Shown piece by piece: positions 52,795 to 62,033 of a stretch of DNA of 64,000 bases. The stretch spans positions 3,286,001-3,350,000 of the forward strand of contig OZ255706.1 in the NCBI GenBank assembly GCA_965277025.1. The letters run 5' to 3'. Both the position numbers and the translations under genes were made by a program. The notes below the pieces were generated by a model. The model was not told where the DNA came from and did no database searches. It saw only the letters and a program-made list of their open reading frames with translations. The stretch comes from Methylomarinum sp965277025 (GTDB lineage Bacteria > Pseudomonadota > Gammaproteobacteria > Methylococcales > Methylomonadaceae). How positions within the stretch are numbered: position 1 is the stretch's first letter; each line of letters starts with the position of its first letter.

Positions 52795-54998
52795 AATCGA
52801 CACCTGTTTTCAAAGACCTGGTTTTTATCGGTGGTGGCCACAGCTATGCTTTGGCCTTGCGACAATGGGCGATGAAGCCGTTGCCTGGTGTTCGCATTAC
52901 CCTGATCAGCCCACAGATCATGACCCCCTATTCCGGCATGTTACCGGGTTTGCTGGCAGGCCATTATCGATTCGAACAAACCCATATTGACCTGCAAAAA
53001 CTGGCGTTATGGGCCGGGGTTCGCTATATCCGGGATAAAGCGATCGATATTGACCCGGTCAACAATATCATCAGCCTGCAAAATCACCCGCCGGTGGAAT
53101 TTGATCTCTGTTCCGTGGATATTGGCTCAACGCCAAATCAGACGATTCCGGGAGCGGCTGAATTTACCACGCCGGTCAAACCAATCAGTCGCTTCTATAA
53201 GCGTTGGGAACAAATCCAGCAACGCGCCAAGCAAGGAGAAGTTTGCTCTATCGCCATAGTAGGAGGCGGTGCCGGCAGCGTTGAAGTCATTTTGGCAATG
53301 GCACACAAACTGTCCTCATCCAGTGAACAGGCCATTGCTTTTCATCTGGTTACAGCTGCCGACAAGGTGTTAACCAATTATCCCCCGGTTGTTCGTAAAA
53401 GAGTTCAGCGCCAGTTGGAAAAATACGCTATTCAAGTCCATAACAATTTCAGGGTAAGCCAGGTCAAGGAAAAAACCTTGCTAGGTGAACAGAATAAAAC
53501 AGTCATAGCCGATGAAATCATCTGGTGCACCCAGGCTGCCGGTGCAAACTGGTTAAAATCAACACCATTGGATGTCGATGACTCAGGCTTTATAGCCATT
53601 CGCCCCACGCTGCAAAGTCTGTCTTTCGATCATGTTTTCGCGGCGGGCGATATCGCCACTCTGGTGGACAAGCCGCATCCGAAAGCCGGCGTTTACGCTG
53701 TCAGACAAGCGCCGGTTTTATTTCACAATCTCCGGGCAGTTTTGCTGCGGCAATCGTTAAAAAAATACCATCCACAATCAGACTTTTTAAGCCTTTTGGC
53801 CCTCGGTGAAAAAACGGCGGCCGGGTCAAAATATTGCTTTGGCTTTTATGGCGACTGGGTTTGGCGATGGAAAGATTCAATCGATCGCAAATTCATGGCG
53901 CAGTTTCATCAACTGCCCGAACTCGGCATGCAACGCGATCTGCCTGTGCCTGACGTGTTGATTGAGCCAGATGAAAAATCAGAAATACACCAACCAGAAA
54001 AACGCTGCAATGGTTGTGGCGGTAAAATTGGCGCGCCATTGCTGCAAAACGCCATCGACTCCATTGTCGGCATGAATGCCTATGCGCCGCAAGACGCCGT
54101 TCAAGTCAATCATGCAGGTCAAATCATTTACCAAAGCGTCGACCTGATCAAGTCTCCTGTTTCCGACCCCTGGCTTTTTGGCCGCATTGCCGTCAATCAC
54201 GCCTTGAGTGATTTATACGCGATGAATCTCAAACCCGACAGCGCTCAGGTCTTGCTGACCTTGCCCCATGCCGGTGAAAAAATTCAACAGCGGGAGCTGA
54301 AAAGCTTGTTGCAAGGCATTGTTGACCAACTGGAACAACAGCAATGTCGTTTATTGGGGGGGCATAGCGCCGAGGCTGGGGAAATGTCTCTAGGCCTGGC
54401 CGTCAATGGCTTACCCCAAGCAGTGCTGTTCAATAAATCAGGCCTCAAAGCCGGCGATAAACTGGTGCTTTCCAAACCGTTGGGTATTGGCGTCATTCTG
54501 GCTGCCGCCATGCTAAACCGTTGTGATGGCGACAGTTATTCCCAGGCTATCGAGACGATGCTCGAAAGCAACAAAAAAGCAGCATTTGATCTTGCAAAAC
54601 TGGGTGCCTCGGCCTGTACCGACGTAACCGGCTTTGGATTTTACGGCCATTTGCTGGAAATGTGTCAGGCATCTCGATGCCGGGCGCATATTTTGCTGGA
54701 ACAACTACCGGTGCTTGCAGGTGCCAGACAACTAAGCCAGCAAAAGATTCACAGCAGTCTGTACCGGCAAAACCTGAAAATGGCTGAACCTGCTATCTGG
54801 CCGGCCGATATTATGGAAAACCCGTTATTCGCCATTCTGTTTGACCCACAAACATCGGGCGGGCTGCTGGCCGGCATCCCCAAAGATCATTATCCGCCGC
54901 CTGACGACAGCTTCCATCAACGTTTTTTCACTATTGGCGAGGTGCTGCCAGCAGCAGAAAACTCGGTCAGAATTTTGATTGAAACCAGTGCAACATAG
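52791..54998 (+). CDS. selD: Selenophosphate synthetase SelD with an N-terminal FAD oxidoreductase domain
   Basis: A 735-residue fusion. Residues ~1-375 are a pyridine-nucleotide-disulfide-type FAD protein (FIGGGHSYALALRQW; AIVGGGAGSVEVILAMAHKL; HVFAAGDIATLVD), similar to NADH dehydrogenase-like partners of SelD. From ~residue 400 comes SelD, which makes selenophosphate from selenide and ATP. Its catalytic cysteine/lysine loop is RCNGCGGKIGAPLL, with a Cys rather than selenocysteine. LLGGHSAEAGEMSLG and GFGFYGHLLEM follow. Start at 52791 overlaps mnmH. No selA or selB is in the window, so tRNA selenation may be its only local use. The flavin domain may reduce selenium for the synthetase (inference). 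Confidence 0.95.
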   Translation: MKSTPVFKDLVFIGGGHSYALALRQWAMKPLPGVRITLISPQIMTPYSGMLPGLLAGHYRFEQTHIDLQKLALWAGVRYIRDKAIDIDPVNNIISLQNHPPVEFDLCSVDIGSTPNQTIPGAAEFTTPVKPISRFYKRWEQIQQRAKQGEVCSIAIVGGGAGSVEVILAMAHKLSSSSEQAIAFHLVTAADKVLTNYPPVVRKRVQRQLEKYAIQVHNNFRVSQVKEKTLLGEQNKTVIADEIIWCTQAAGANWLKSTPLDVDDSGFIAIRPTLQSLSFDHVFAAGDIATLVDKPHPKAGVYAVRQAPVLFHNLRAVLLRQSLKKYHPQSDFLSLLALGEKTAAGSKYCFGFYGDWVWRWKDSIDRKFMAQFHQLPELGMQRDLPVPDVLIEPDEKSEIHQPEKRCNGCGGKIGAPLLQNAIDSIVGMNAYAPQDAVQVNHAGQIIYQSVDLIKSPVSDPWLFGRIAVNHALSDLYAMNLKPDSAQVLLTLPHAGEKIQQRELKSLLQGIVDQLEQQQCRLLGGHSAEAGEMSLGLAVNGLPQAVLFNKSGLKAGDKLVLSKPLGIGVILAAAMLNRCDGDSYSQAIETMLESNKKAAFDLAKLGASACTDVTGFGFYGHLLEMCQASRCRAHILLEQLPVLAGARQLSQQKIHSSLYRQNLKMAEPAIWPADIMENPLFAILFDPQTSGGLLAGIPKDHYPPPDDSFHQRFFTIGEVLPAAENSVRILIETSAT

Positions 54999-55105
54999 GC
55001 CATTATTTGTTGGGGCAATCGAGTTTTAACTTGAAACCTTGCATGTCAACCGCCGGATTTTTCGATGTTGAAGCGGAGCTTCTGAATCAGCCTTGACTTT
55101 GCTGG

Positions 55106-55747
55106 CTACGGCGCATCAGAATCCCCGCTAACCGGTTCGCGCTTGCCGGAAAACAATCCAACGATAAAACGAATCACCTTTTTGATGCCGCGCCAAAGTT
55201 TAGGCAACACCCAAATTAACGACAGAATAAATACGACAAACGCGACCAGAAAAACAACCGGATGCTGGATGCTGGCCCAAACACCAGTGAAAACGGCAAT
55301 ATCTTCTCCAATCGAAGCTGCCCAGTTGGTAAATGGTTCAGGGGAAGTATTGATCAGCACCCGGCTACCTGCTTTAGTCGCATGAGTAGCTGCCGCCACA
55401 CTCCCTCCAGCTATAGCAGCAGCCAGTTCAACTGCCGGATTCAAATCGCCTATCGCGCCAGCGGCCAACATCGCTCCCGCTGGAATGCGGATAAAGGTAT
55501 GAATGGCATCCCAACCGGTATCGACGCCGGGCACTTTGTCAGCGAAAAACTCCACACAATACATCAAACCTGCAGCACCAATCACCAAAGGGTTAGCGAC
55601 AATCTGTAAATCAGCCGGTAAAGTAAGATTACCGGTATTGGCCATCAGCCCCAACATCAGCAAAGTGGCATACAAGTTGATGCCACTGGCCCAGGCTACA
55701 CCCATCGATAATGCCAGAGTGTTTGATATTTGATCCAGCGTATCCAT
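55106..55747 (-). CDS. DUF4126 family membrane protein
   Basis: A 213-residue membrane protein with about five hydrophobic helices. It contains the GINLYATLLMLGLM and ADKVPGVDTGWDAIHTFIRIPAGAMLAAGA segments typical of DUF4126. Small residues and glycine dominate the helices, and a charged tail ends the protein. The family's function is not known. It is convergent with the SelD fusion gene and has its own leader with GGAG upstream. Confidence 0.82.
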   Translation of the reverse strand: MDTLDQISNTLALSMGVAWASGINLYATLLMLGLMANTGNLTLPADLQIVANPLVIGAAGLMYCVEFFADKVPGVDTGWDAIHTFIRIPAGAMLAAGAIGDLNPAVELAAAIAGGSVAAATHATKAGSRVLINTSPEPFTNWAASIGEDIAVFTGVWASIQHPVVFLVAFVVFILSLIWVLPKLWRGIKKVIRFIVGLFSGKREPVSGDSDAP

Positions 55748-55885
55748 TTTTCGCTCCTTTTAACAGTTTTAGCTCATCTTGCCACATTGCCATAAAAAAA
55801 TGAACGTAAGCTGAGGACATTAAGTCAGGCTATGTTTAACAGCCATGTCTCCATGATATTTGGCGACACATTCTTGTTGCCTCAA

Positions 55886-55911
55886 GGAATCGTGAATAAA
55901 TCAGCGATTCC
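55886..55911. repeat. Short palindrome at the end of the coiled-coil gene
   Basis: GGAATCG and CGATTCC pair around a 12-base loop and overlap the stop codon of the neighbouring gene. The bases GGAATCGCTGATT seen on the opposite strand also occur just after the SulP-CA gene (31004-31016). It may be a small terminator or part of a dispersed repeat. Confidence 0.4.
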
Positions 55912-56515
55912 CTAACAATAATTGCTTTTTTTTCGCCAATCGTTCTTGTCGAGCGCGGATAATATAACCGCTCAATCCGCTGCCAGACGCCACTATCACC
56001 ATCATCCCCAACGTCACCAGCTGACTGACAATCATAACGCCTCCTGCAGCAGCCGCCAGTGTGAATGCAATACCAATTTTAAGATTGGCTCTGCGATTGG
56101 CTTTACGTGTTTCGCGTTCAATTTTCTGGTAGCTTTCTTCTAATAATTGACGTTTTTCCTGCTCAGTCCGTAACAATAAATGTTCCCTTTCCTTTGCATG
56201 TTGCGTCTGCAGTTGTTGGGTTTGTTGATGAATATGTGATTTTTCTTGCTCTACCTGTTTATGCAACTGCGCTTTTTCATCTGCATGTTGCTTGATCAAT
56301 AACTTCAATTCTTCATTGAACAAATTTGTGGCAATGGAGGAAAACCAGAAAGCTGTCAATATTGCACAAATCAGCCCCAGCACCACCAAAACCAGTATCA
56401 ACTGTGTGTTCTCAAGACTTAATCCAGAGCCAGTACCAGACCTGCCGTGATTAACTGCAATAATATTATTCCGGGCAAAAAAGCACGCATCGTCATTAAA
56501 ATCGTTAAATAACAA
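55901..56515 (-). CDS. Hypothetical coiled-coil membrane protein
   Basis: I do not recognise this 204-residue protein. A membrane helix (~residues 38-60, LILVLVVLGLICAILTAFWF) is followed by a long charged coiled coil (~65-145) rich in Glu, Gln, Lys and His (EKAQLHKQVEQEKSHIHQQ). A glycine-rich hydrophobic region follows (~148-188, IGIAFTLAAAAGGVMIVS), then a basic tail. The start could be internal; the first 30 residues look unlike the rest. It is a single gene with no visible partner. Confidence 0.6.
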   Translation of the reverse strand: MLFNDFNDDACFFARNNIIAVNHGRSGTGSGLSLENTQLILVLVVLGLICAILTAFWFSSIATNLFNEELKLLIKQHADEKAQLHKQVEQEKSHIHQQTQQLQTQHAKEREHLLLRTEQEKRQLLEESYQKIERETRKANRRANLKIGIAFTLAAAAGGVMIVSQLVTLGMMVIVASGSGLSGYIIRARQERLAKKKQLLLGNR

Positions 56516-56655
56516 TCAATAGTAACCTTGAAAAATACTTATGAGAAGGAAATATTATCCCAGCAAAAAAATACAAGTCAGTTCACAATTCCTTGAAAAA
56601 ATGACTTAGCGCCTCAATATACACCATGAATACTATTTTAAACAGGAGAGCAATC

Positions 56656-56809
56656 ATGGCGATAAACAACATAGCAAAACAAGATTTACAGCATTACTTT
56701 GATCACTTTAGCTCTGTTATCCCTACTCAGCTTGTCGAGATTGAAGTGGCGGGATTGGATATTGGCGATCAAATTGAAGCTGAATGGATACCTTTAACCG
56801 GTATTAGCT
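56656..56809 (+). pseudogene. DUF5335-like gene, 5' fragment, cut by IS-E
   Basis: Begins MAINNIAKQDLQHYFDHFSS with AGGAGA eight bases before the ATG, and runs to EAEWIPLTGIS, where IS-E enters. The remainder is at 58500-58687. Joined without IS-E and one AGCT it gives 113 residues in a single frame, resembling the small DUF5335 proteins of unknown function. The open frame here reads on only to a stop in the IS-E end at 56811. Confidence 0.83.
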
Positions 56810-58495
56810 AGTTCCCGTCTATAAATAGCTATATATGACGCCAGTATTCAGATAATTAGCGTATTCCAAAATACCGAATAAATTAATTTACGGTCCAACC
56901 CAGTCTATTGTCGATTGCAGGAAGCTATGATGGCCAAAATTCCATTTTTTGGACGAATAACCCCCTGAGGTGATATCCCCATTTCAAAAAAAGTCAGTAG
57001 CCGACTGGTTCAAACTGGCTTCAAGCGCGCCAACGTAACCAGGTTATGCGTGACAACCGCCGACCACACGTAAGCCTTGAAATGCTCCAGTCCTTTCCAG
57101 TTGCATCGATTCAATCCAAAGCTGCGTTTCAGATACGAAATACCCGCTTCAATACCTGCTCGAAAGTTGCGCAGCTTGCGGTAGACCCGCTTACTTTTGA
57201 CCATCTCCTGGACATCCAGGCCTCTTTTTTTATGAAAAGCCATGTCCTTGACGCCTTTCGCCCTGGCCTCTTTCAGGTTAGCTTCGCTGGCATAGCCACC
57301 ATCAACAGCCATTTGCCGGGGCGCCTTGCCATAGTGTTGTATGTGGCGCTCCAGCATGGGCAGCAAGCGTTCCGTATCGGCCGGATTACCCGCTTCGACC
57401 ACCACATCCAATACCAGTCCGCTTTGACCTGTCACCAGGTTCAATTTATGACCATACTGGATATCCCGGCTGCCTTTGATGATGATATCCGTATGCGCTT
57501 CAAAAAGGCTGAAGATCTTTTCCTGGGCCGGCACTTTTTCACCCTGAAAAACACGCCGTTCTGTTTGTTCGATAATCTGCTCGATCAATGTGCGATAGTA
57601 TTCGACTTCTTCCAGCCAGGCCGCGCAACGGGCGGGATCTGCCCGTGACCCTGCCAGCGCTTGGTAAACCGGCTCGATATACGACAGGCTCATCCGCGTC
57701 ACCCGGATCAGATCCTGATATAAGGCGGCTTTCTTGTCCCGGCCGCGTATATAGCGAATACTACACATGCGCCTTTTAGCCCGTCGGCAATGATTCTGGC
57801 AAGGCAGTGGTTTGCCACCCGATAATTCCTTTGCCCGCTCGAACAGTCGGGCCAAGACGCGCACACCATCCCACAACAAACTGCTATCACTGGGTTCGTG
57901 AATATTCGCGTCCGTTACCGTGCTGTCCAGACGAATGACTTGTCCTCGCTCCACGCCCGCCTCCCTGGCCTGTCCCAGTATGGCCTGATTGATTTTTTCC
58001 CAGGTCGTATCACTGATCTTGCTGATGGTTCGCTGTAACGCTGCTTTTCTGGGAATAACCTCCACGGGTAACCGGGCAAATGCCTGGAATGATTGCGAAT
58101 CCAGCAGGTAGAACGCCAGCTCCTCGTAACTCACCTGCCGGTATTGCTTGAGAATTGCACAGCGCAGCACTGACTCCACTGGCATGCCTTTGCGACCACA
58201 ATCTGTAACCTTTGCCTCCAGGAGATCGGTTACCACCCATTCCAGTACCTCAGGATGATCATCCAGCCAAGTGGAAATGGCTTGTAATTCCTGTCCGATC
58301 TCGTGATCAACGAAAAAATGAAATATACTACGCTGGACAGTGCATTTTTGTCGCATTGTTATCTCCGGTGTGGGATGGTTTCATTATGTTTCAATGACTT
58401 AGTGCATAATTATACCATCCAACACCGGATTTATCAGCACCTTTTGGCGGCTTTTTGTTTGTATTTCAATGTTTTAGCATTTATAGATGGGAACT
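56810..58495 (-). mobile_element. IS-E (ISNCY-like), inserted in a DUF5335-like gene
   Basis: A 1686-bp element with ends AGTTCCCGTCTATAAAT and AGTTCCCATCTATAAAT (inverse of the right end), flanked by AGCT (56806-56809 and 58496-58499). Because the target is palindromic the duplication could be read as 4 (AGCT) or 6 (TAGCTA) bases. Removal restores the host reading frame. Only one copy is present in the window. Confidence 0.92.
57010..58356 (-). CDS. ISNCY-like transposase
   Basis: A 448-residue DDE transposase beginning MRQKCTVQRSIFHFFVDHEIG and ending HNLVTLARLKPV. Its plan resembles ISNCY/IS5-like enzymes. An N-terminal DUF772-type region (ESVLRCAILKQYRQVSYEELAFYLLDSQSFQ) is followed by VIRLDSTVTDANIHEP (first D), MAVDGGYASEANL (second D) and the C-terminal RNFRAGIEAGISYLKRSFGL block (E). 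The frame is intact, so the copy may be active. Placement in the ISNCY group is from memory of similar proteins and not certain. Confidence 0.85.
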   Translation of the reverse strand: MRQKCTVQRSIFHFFVDHEIGQELQAISTWLDDHPEVLEWVVTDLLEAKVTDCGRKGMPVESVLRCAILKQYRQVSYEELAFYLLDSQSFQAFARLPVEVIPRKAALQRTISKISDTTWEKINQAILGQAREAGVERGQVIRLDSTVTDANIHEPSDSSLLWDGVRVLARLFERAKELSGGKPLPCQNHCRRAKRRMCSIRYIRGRDKKAALYQDLIRVTRMSLSYIEPVYQALAGSRADPARCAAWLEEVEYYRTLIEQIIEQTERRVFQGEKVPAQEKIFSLFEAHTDIIIKGSRDIQYGHKLNLVTGQSGLVLDVVVEAGNPADTERLLPMLERHIQHYGKAPRQMAVDGGYASEANLKEARAKGVKDMAFHKKRGLDVQEMVKSKRVYRKLRNFRAGIEAGISYLKRSFGLNRCNWKGLEHFKAYVWSAVVTHNLVTLARLKPV

Positions 58496-58499
58496 AGCT

Positions 58500-58687
58500 A
58501 TGACCCAAAAAATGATCTGGTCATAGTCAGCCTGGATGACAAACTGGAACACAACATTCCAAAACCACAAGATACCATTGTTGATGAAGATGATACGGGT
58601 ATCCATAGCATCGAAATCACTTGCTCTGAAGGGCATAAGCATATCCTCAAGTTCAAAAACCCTTTACCTTTACCGCCTGCAAAATAA
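58500..58687 (+). pseudogene. DUF5335-like gene, 3' fragment
   Basis: Continues the gene cut by IS-E: YDPKNDLVIVSLDDKLEHNI to FKNPLPLPPAK, ending at TAA. In frame with the 5' part at 56656-56809. An open frame entering from the IS-E end (from 58487) could in principle translate this piece, but it would lack the first half of the protein. Confidence 0.83.
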
Positions 58688-58772
58688 AAAATCTCTCCAC
58701 ATTTTCGGTAAGCTGTCGGCAATGTTAGGATAGAGCTTTTCACTCAATCCTTTCTCTTACCTTCTTGTTTTT

Positions 58773-59869
58773 GTGAAAATCCTGCTCATCATCCCGCCAA
58801 TGACCCAATTAAATACGCCTTATCCGGCAACGGCGTATTTAACACGATTTCTCAGACAACAAGGTTATCAAGTAGAGCAGCGTGACCTGGCCATCGAACT
58901 GTTACTGGATTTACTTAGCCGTAACGGTTTGGAGCAGGTCTACCACGAAATCGAAGAGCGCTTTTCTGAATATAGTGATGACCAGTTACCGGATGAGATT
59001 TATCATTTTTTCAGTCAGTTTTCTTATATTCAACAAGCCATCGAACCTTGTATCCGCTTTTTACAAGGTAAAGATCCTTCATTGGCACTACGCATCTGCA
59101 GCCGCCATTTTTTACCGGAAGGTCCAGCTTTCGAAGCCTTGTACCAACTGGAAGAACAGCTTGGTGAAGAGATACTCAAACAGGCTTTTGGTGATCTGGG
59201 TCTTCAGGACATGGCCAAATATCTGGCCACCCTGTTCATCAATGACCTGTGCGCCATTATTCAAAGCGGTATCGACCCCTTGTTCGAAGTATCACGCTAT
59301 GGTGAACAATTGGCCATTTCAGCGCCCTTGTTCGATCCGATTTACCAGCAACTACAACAGCCTGAAACGCTCGTGCAGAAAATGCTCAAGCGGCGTTTGC
59401 TGAATTATCTCGATGAGATCGAACCGGATGTTTTAGGACTCAGCGTCCCTTTTCCTGGCAATCTGATCAGTGCGTTGCAAATAGGCCGCTATTGCAAACA
59501 ACATTCGCCAAAAACCAAAATTATCCTGGGCGGCGGTTATCCAAACACCGAACTTAGAGACCTTAAAGACCACAGAATTTTTGAATTTGTCGATTTCATC
59601 ACCCTCGATGATGGCGAGCGTCCTTTTTTAAACCTGCTCGAACACCTCGAAAACAAACACCCTGAATGCGAGTTGTGTCGCACCTATCAATTAAAAAAAG
59701 GGGCGGTTTTTTTTCATCCTCACTCTCCCGATCAGACTGATTTTCCGCATCAAACAACCGGCTATCCCTGTTACGATGGTTTACCTCTGGAACGTTATTT
59801 ATCATTATGTGAAATGCTGAACCCGATGCACAGAATCTGGAGCGATGGCCGCTGGAACAAACTGACCAT
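58773..59869 (+). pseudogene. B12-binding radical SAM protein, 5' fragment, cut by IS-F
   Basis: The first ~365 residues of a 635-residue protein. A cobalamin-binding-like fold starts MKILLIIPPMTQLNTPYPATAYLTRFLRQ and includes VLGLSVPFPGNLISALQIGRYC and KIILGGGYPNTELRD. The fragment ends at WNKLT, immediately before the radical SAM cysteines. Its frame runs 11 codons into IS-F (stop 59901-59903). It could still make a B12-domain-only protein. The substrate of the family member is unknown. Confidence 0.88.
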
Positions 59870-59934
59870 TATAGTGGACCCCGTAATCCGGACAATAGTT
59901 TAAACTATGACTATTGAAAAAAGAGGTACAAAAA

Positions 59935-60228
59935 ATGAGCGAAAAAAAACGGAAAACCTTTAGCGGGGCGCAAAAGGCCAAAATCGCGCTGGAAGCGGTT
60001 AAGAACATCAAAACGATCAATGAGATTGCTCAAGAGAATGAAGTCCATCCATCTCAGGTAAGCCAATGGAAAAAGGAACTGTTGGCCAATGCGGGAAGCC
60101 TGTTTGAAGGCAAACGCGGGCCGAAAGCGGTGAAGGCGCAAGACAATCCGGACCGTCTGTACGCCAAAATCGGGCAGTTGAATATGGAACTGGATTGGCT
60201 TAAAAAAAAGTCCGGGATCAGCCTATGA
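59935..60228 (+). CDS. IS3-family OrfA (IS-F)
   Basis: A ~97-residue DNA-binding protein with a helix-turn-helix (TINEIAQENEVHPSQVSQWKKEL) and a C-terminal leucine-zipper-like stretch (LYAKIGQLNMELDWLKKK). I use MSEKKRKTFSG at 59935; an ATG at 59914 adds 7 residues. Near its end a run of eight A followed by G (60202-60210) is a likely -1 frameshift site for making the OrfAB transposase. The stop overlaps the orfB ATG (ATGA). Confidence 0.9.
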   Translation: MSEKKRKTFSGAQKAKIALEAVKNIKTINEIAQENEVHPSQVSQWKKELLANAGSLFEGKRGPKAVKAQDNPDRLYAKIGQLNMELDWLKKKSGISL

Positions 60229-61145
60229 TCACGCGTCAAAGCTGGGTGGATCAAAAAGATGAGTTGGCGTTAAGTCGGCAATGCCAGTTATTGAACGTTA
60301 CCCGCTCAGTAATCCATGAACAGAAAAAACGCCAACAACAGCCGGTGTCTGCTGAAGATCAGCAACTGTTGCGGTTGCTCGACGAAGAATATACCCGGCA
60401 TCCTTTTTATGGCTCACGCCGTATGACAAAGTATTTACGCGGCCCTAACCATCAGGTCAACCGCAAACGGGTTCAGCCGCTGATGCGCATACTGGGGCTG
60501 GTCGGCATGGCGCCGGGCCCGAACACCAGTAAGCCGCATCCTGAGCATAAAGTCTATCCCTATCTGTTAAGAGGCGTCGAGGTGACACGCCCCAACCAGG
60601 TTTGGAGTACCGACATCACCTATATCCGACTGCCGCAAGGATTTGTTTATCTGGTGGCCATCATGGATTGGTACAGCCGAAAAGTATTGGCATGGCAACT
60701 TTCCAATACCATGGACAGCGCGTTTTGCGTAAATTGTCTGGAGCAGGCCATCAAGACCTATGGCACACCGGAGATATTTAATACCGACCAGGGCGCACAG
60801 TTCACCAGCGCGGACTTCACCGGGGTATTGAGTCAGCATGGCGTGGCCATCAGCATGGATGGCCGGGGACGGGCCCTGGACAATATCTTTGTTGAACGAC
60901 TCTGGCGCACAGTGAAATATGAAGAAGTTTATTTGAAGCAATACGGCAACCTGCAAGCACTGTCAGCGGGGTTGACGGACTACTTTGCCTTTTACAACAG
61001 CGAACGACCGCATCAGTCGTTAGGCTATGAAACGCCAGACAGGGTTTATCAATTCGCCACGGGAGGTGGCGCTAAAATCGTGGATAAATATAATGCCGGC
61101 ACTGCCAAGCAGACGCCGGGTGAAAATATGGGCCAGAGCCATTGA
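60225..61145 (+). CDS. IS3-family OrfB, DDE transposase (IS-F)
   Basis: A 306-residue integrase-core protein. An HTH_21-like region (LLRLLDEEYTRHPFYGSRRMTKYLR) precedes the catalytic triad in WSTDITYIRL, FNTDQGAQFTS and DNIFVERLWRTVKYEEVYL. HQSLGYETP follows near the end. It is in the -1 frame relative to OrfA. Both frames look intact, so IS-F may be active and recently arrived. Confidence 0.92.
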   Translation: MITRQSWVDQKDELALSRQCQLLNVTRSVIHEQKKRQQQPVSAEDQQLLRLLDEEYTRHPFYGSRRMTKYLRGPNHQVNRKRVQPLMRILGLVGMAPGPNTSKPHPEHKVYPYLLRGVEVTRPNQVWSTDITYIRLPQGFVYLVAIMDWYSRKVLAWQLSNTMDSAFCVNCLEQAIKTYGTPEIFNTDQGAQFTSADFTGVLSQHGVAISMDGRGRALDNIFVERLWRTVKYEEVYLKQYGNLQALSAGLTDYFAFYNSERPHQSLGYETPDRVYQFATGGGAKIVDKYNAGTAKQTPGENMGQSH

Positions 61146-61216
61146 GCCTGACTGTTATGAGGGTTCTATCTTAAATTCTCTAATAATTTGTCTGGACAAT
61201 GGGGTCCACTTTACAT

Positions 61217-62027
61217 CGCCCATGGTTGCTATTGGAAAAAATGTACTTTCTGTGACATCAGTCTGGATTATATCGGCCATTATGATGCGGCTGGTGCCGA
61301 CATTATTGTCGACAGAATGGAACAAATCATTCAGGAAACCGGCCAAACAGGGTTTCATTTTGTCGATGAAGCGGCCCCACCCAAACTGTTATTCGCGCTT
61401 GCAGAAAAATTGCTGGAACGACAACTGGTAGCAACCTGGTGGGGCAACATCCGCTTTGAAAAAACCTTCAGCGCCGAACACTGTCAACGTTTGGCCGAGT
61501 CCGGCTGCATTGCCGTCAGTGGTGGCCTGGAAGTGGCTTCTGACCGTTTGCTGAAACTGATGAAAAAAGGCGTCAGTGTCGATCAGATTGCCCGTATTAC
61601 CCGTCACTTTGTCGATGCAGGTATTCTGGTTCATGCTTATTTAATGTATGGTTTTCCCAGCCAGACCGAACAGGAAACTATCGATGCTTTGGAGTTAGTT
61701 CGACAAATGATGATGCAGCAATGTTTCCAATCAGCTTATTGGCACCGGTTTTCCTGTACTATTCATAGTCCTGTTGGCCAACACCCTGAGCAATACGGTA
61801 TTACTTTGTTACCACCTCAACAAAGATTATTTGCCGAAAATGGTATTGATTTTCATGATAGCGTCACTACCGATCACGAGGCCTTGAGCCGGGGGCTGAA
61901 AAAAGCCTTGTACAATTTTATGCCGGGACTGGGATTTGAATACCCGATAACTTTCTGGTTTGATCATCCTGTTCCAGAAACCACCATCCCCGCAGATTTT
62001 ATTCAGCAGGCATTACAAAATGAGTAA
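61217..62027 (+). pseudogene. B12-binding radical SAM protein, 3' fragment
   Basis: Holds the radical SAM core: CYWKKCTFC (CxxxCxxC) at once after the IS-F end, then DISLDYIGHYDAAGADIIVD. The TIM-barrel body continues (GFHFVDEAAPPKLLFALAEKL; VSGGLEVASDRLLKLMKKGVS; YLMYGFPSQTEQETIDAL) to the stop at 62027. An open frame from inside the IS-F end (61188) could express it without the B12 domain. The intact enzyme would bind a 4Fe-4S cluster, SAM and probably cobalamin. Confidence 0.88.
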
Positions 62028-62033
62028 ACCATC

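Larger units (their letters stand above)
59870..61213 (+). mobile_element. IS-F (IS3 family), inserted in the radical SAM gene
   Basis: A 1344-bp element with ends TATAGTGGACCCC and TAAAGTGGACCCC (inverse of the right end), flanked by the 3-bp duplication CAT (59867-59869 and 61214-61216). Removing it joins the host gene into 636 codons with no frame loss (N-K-L-T-I-A-H-G-C-Y-W). It carries overlapping orfA and orfB of IS3 type. Confidence 0.94.
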
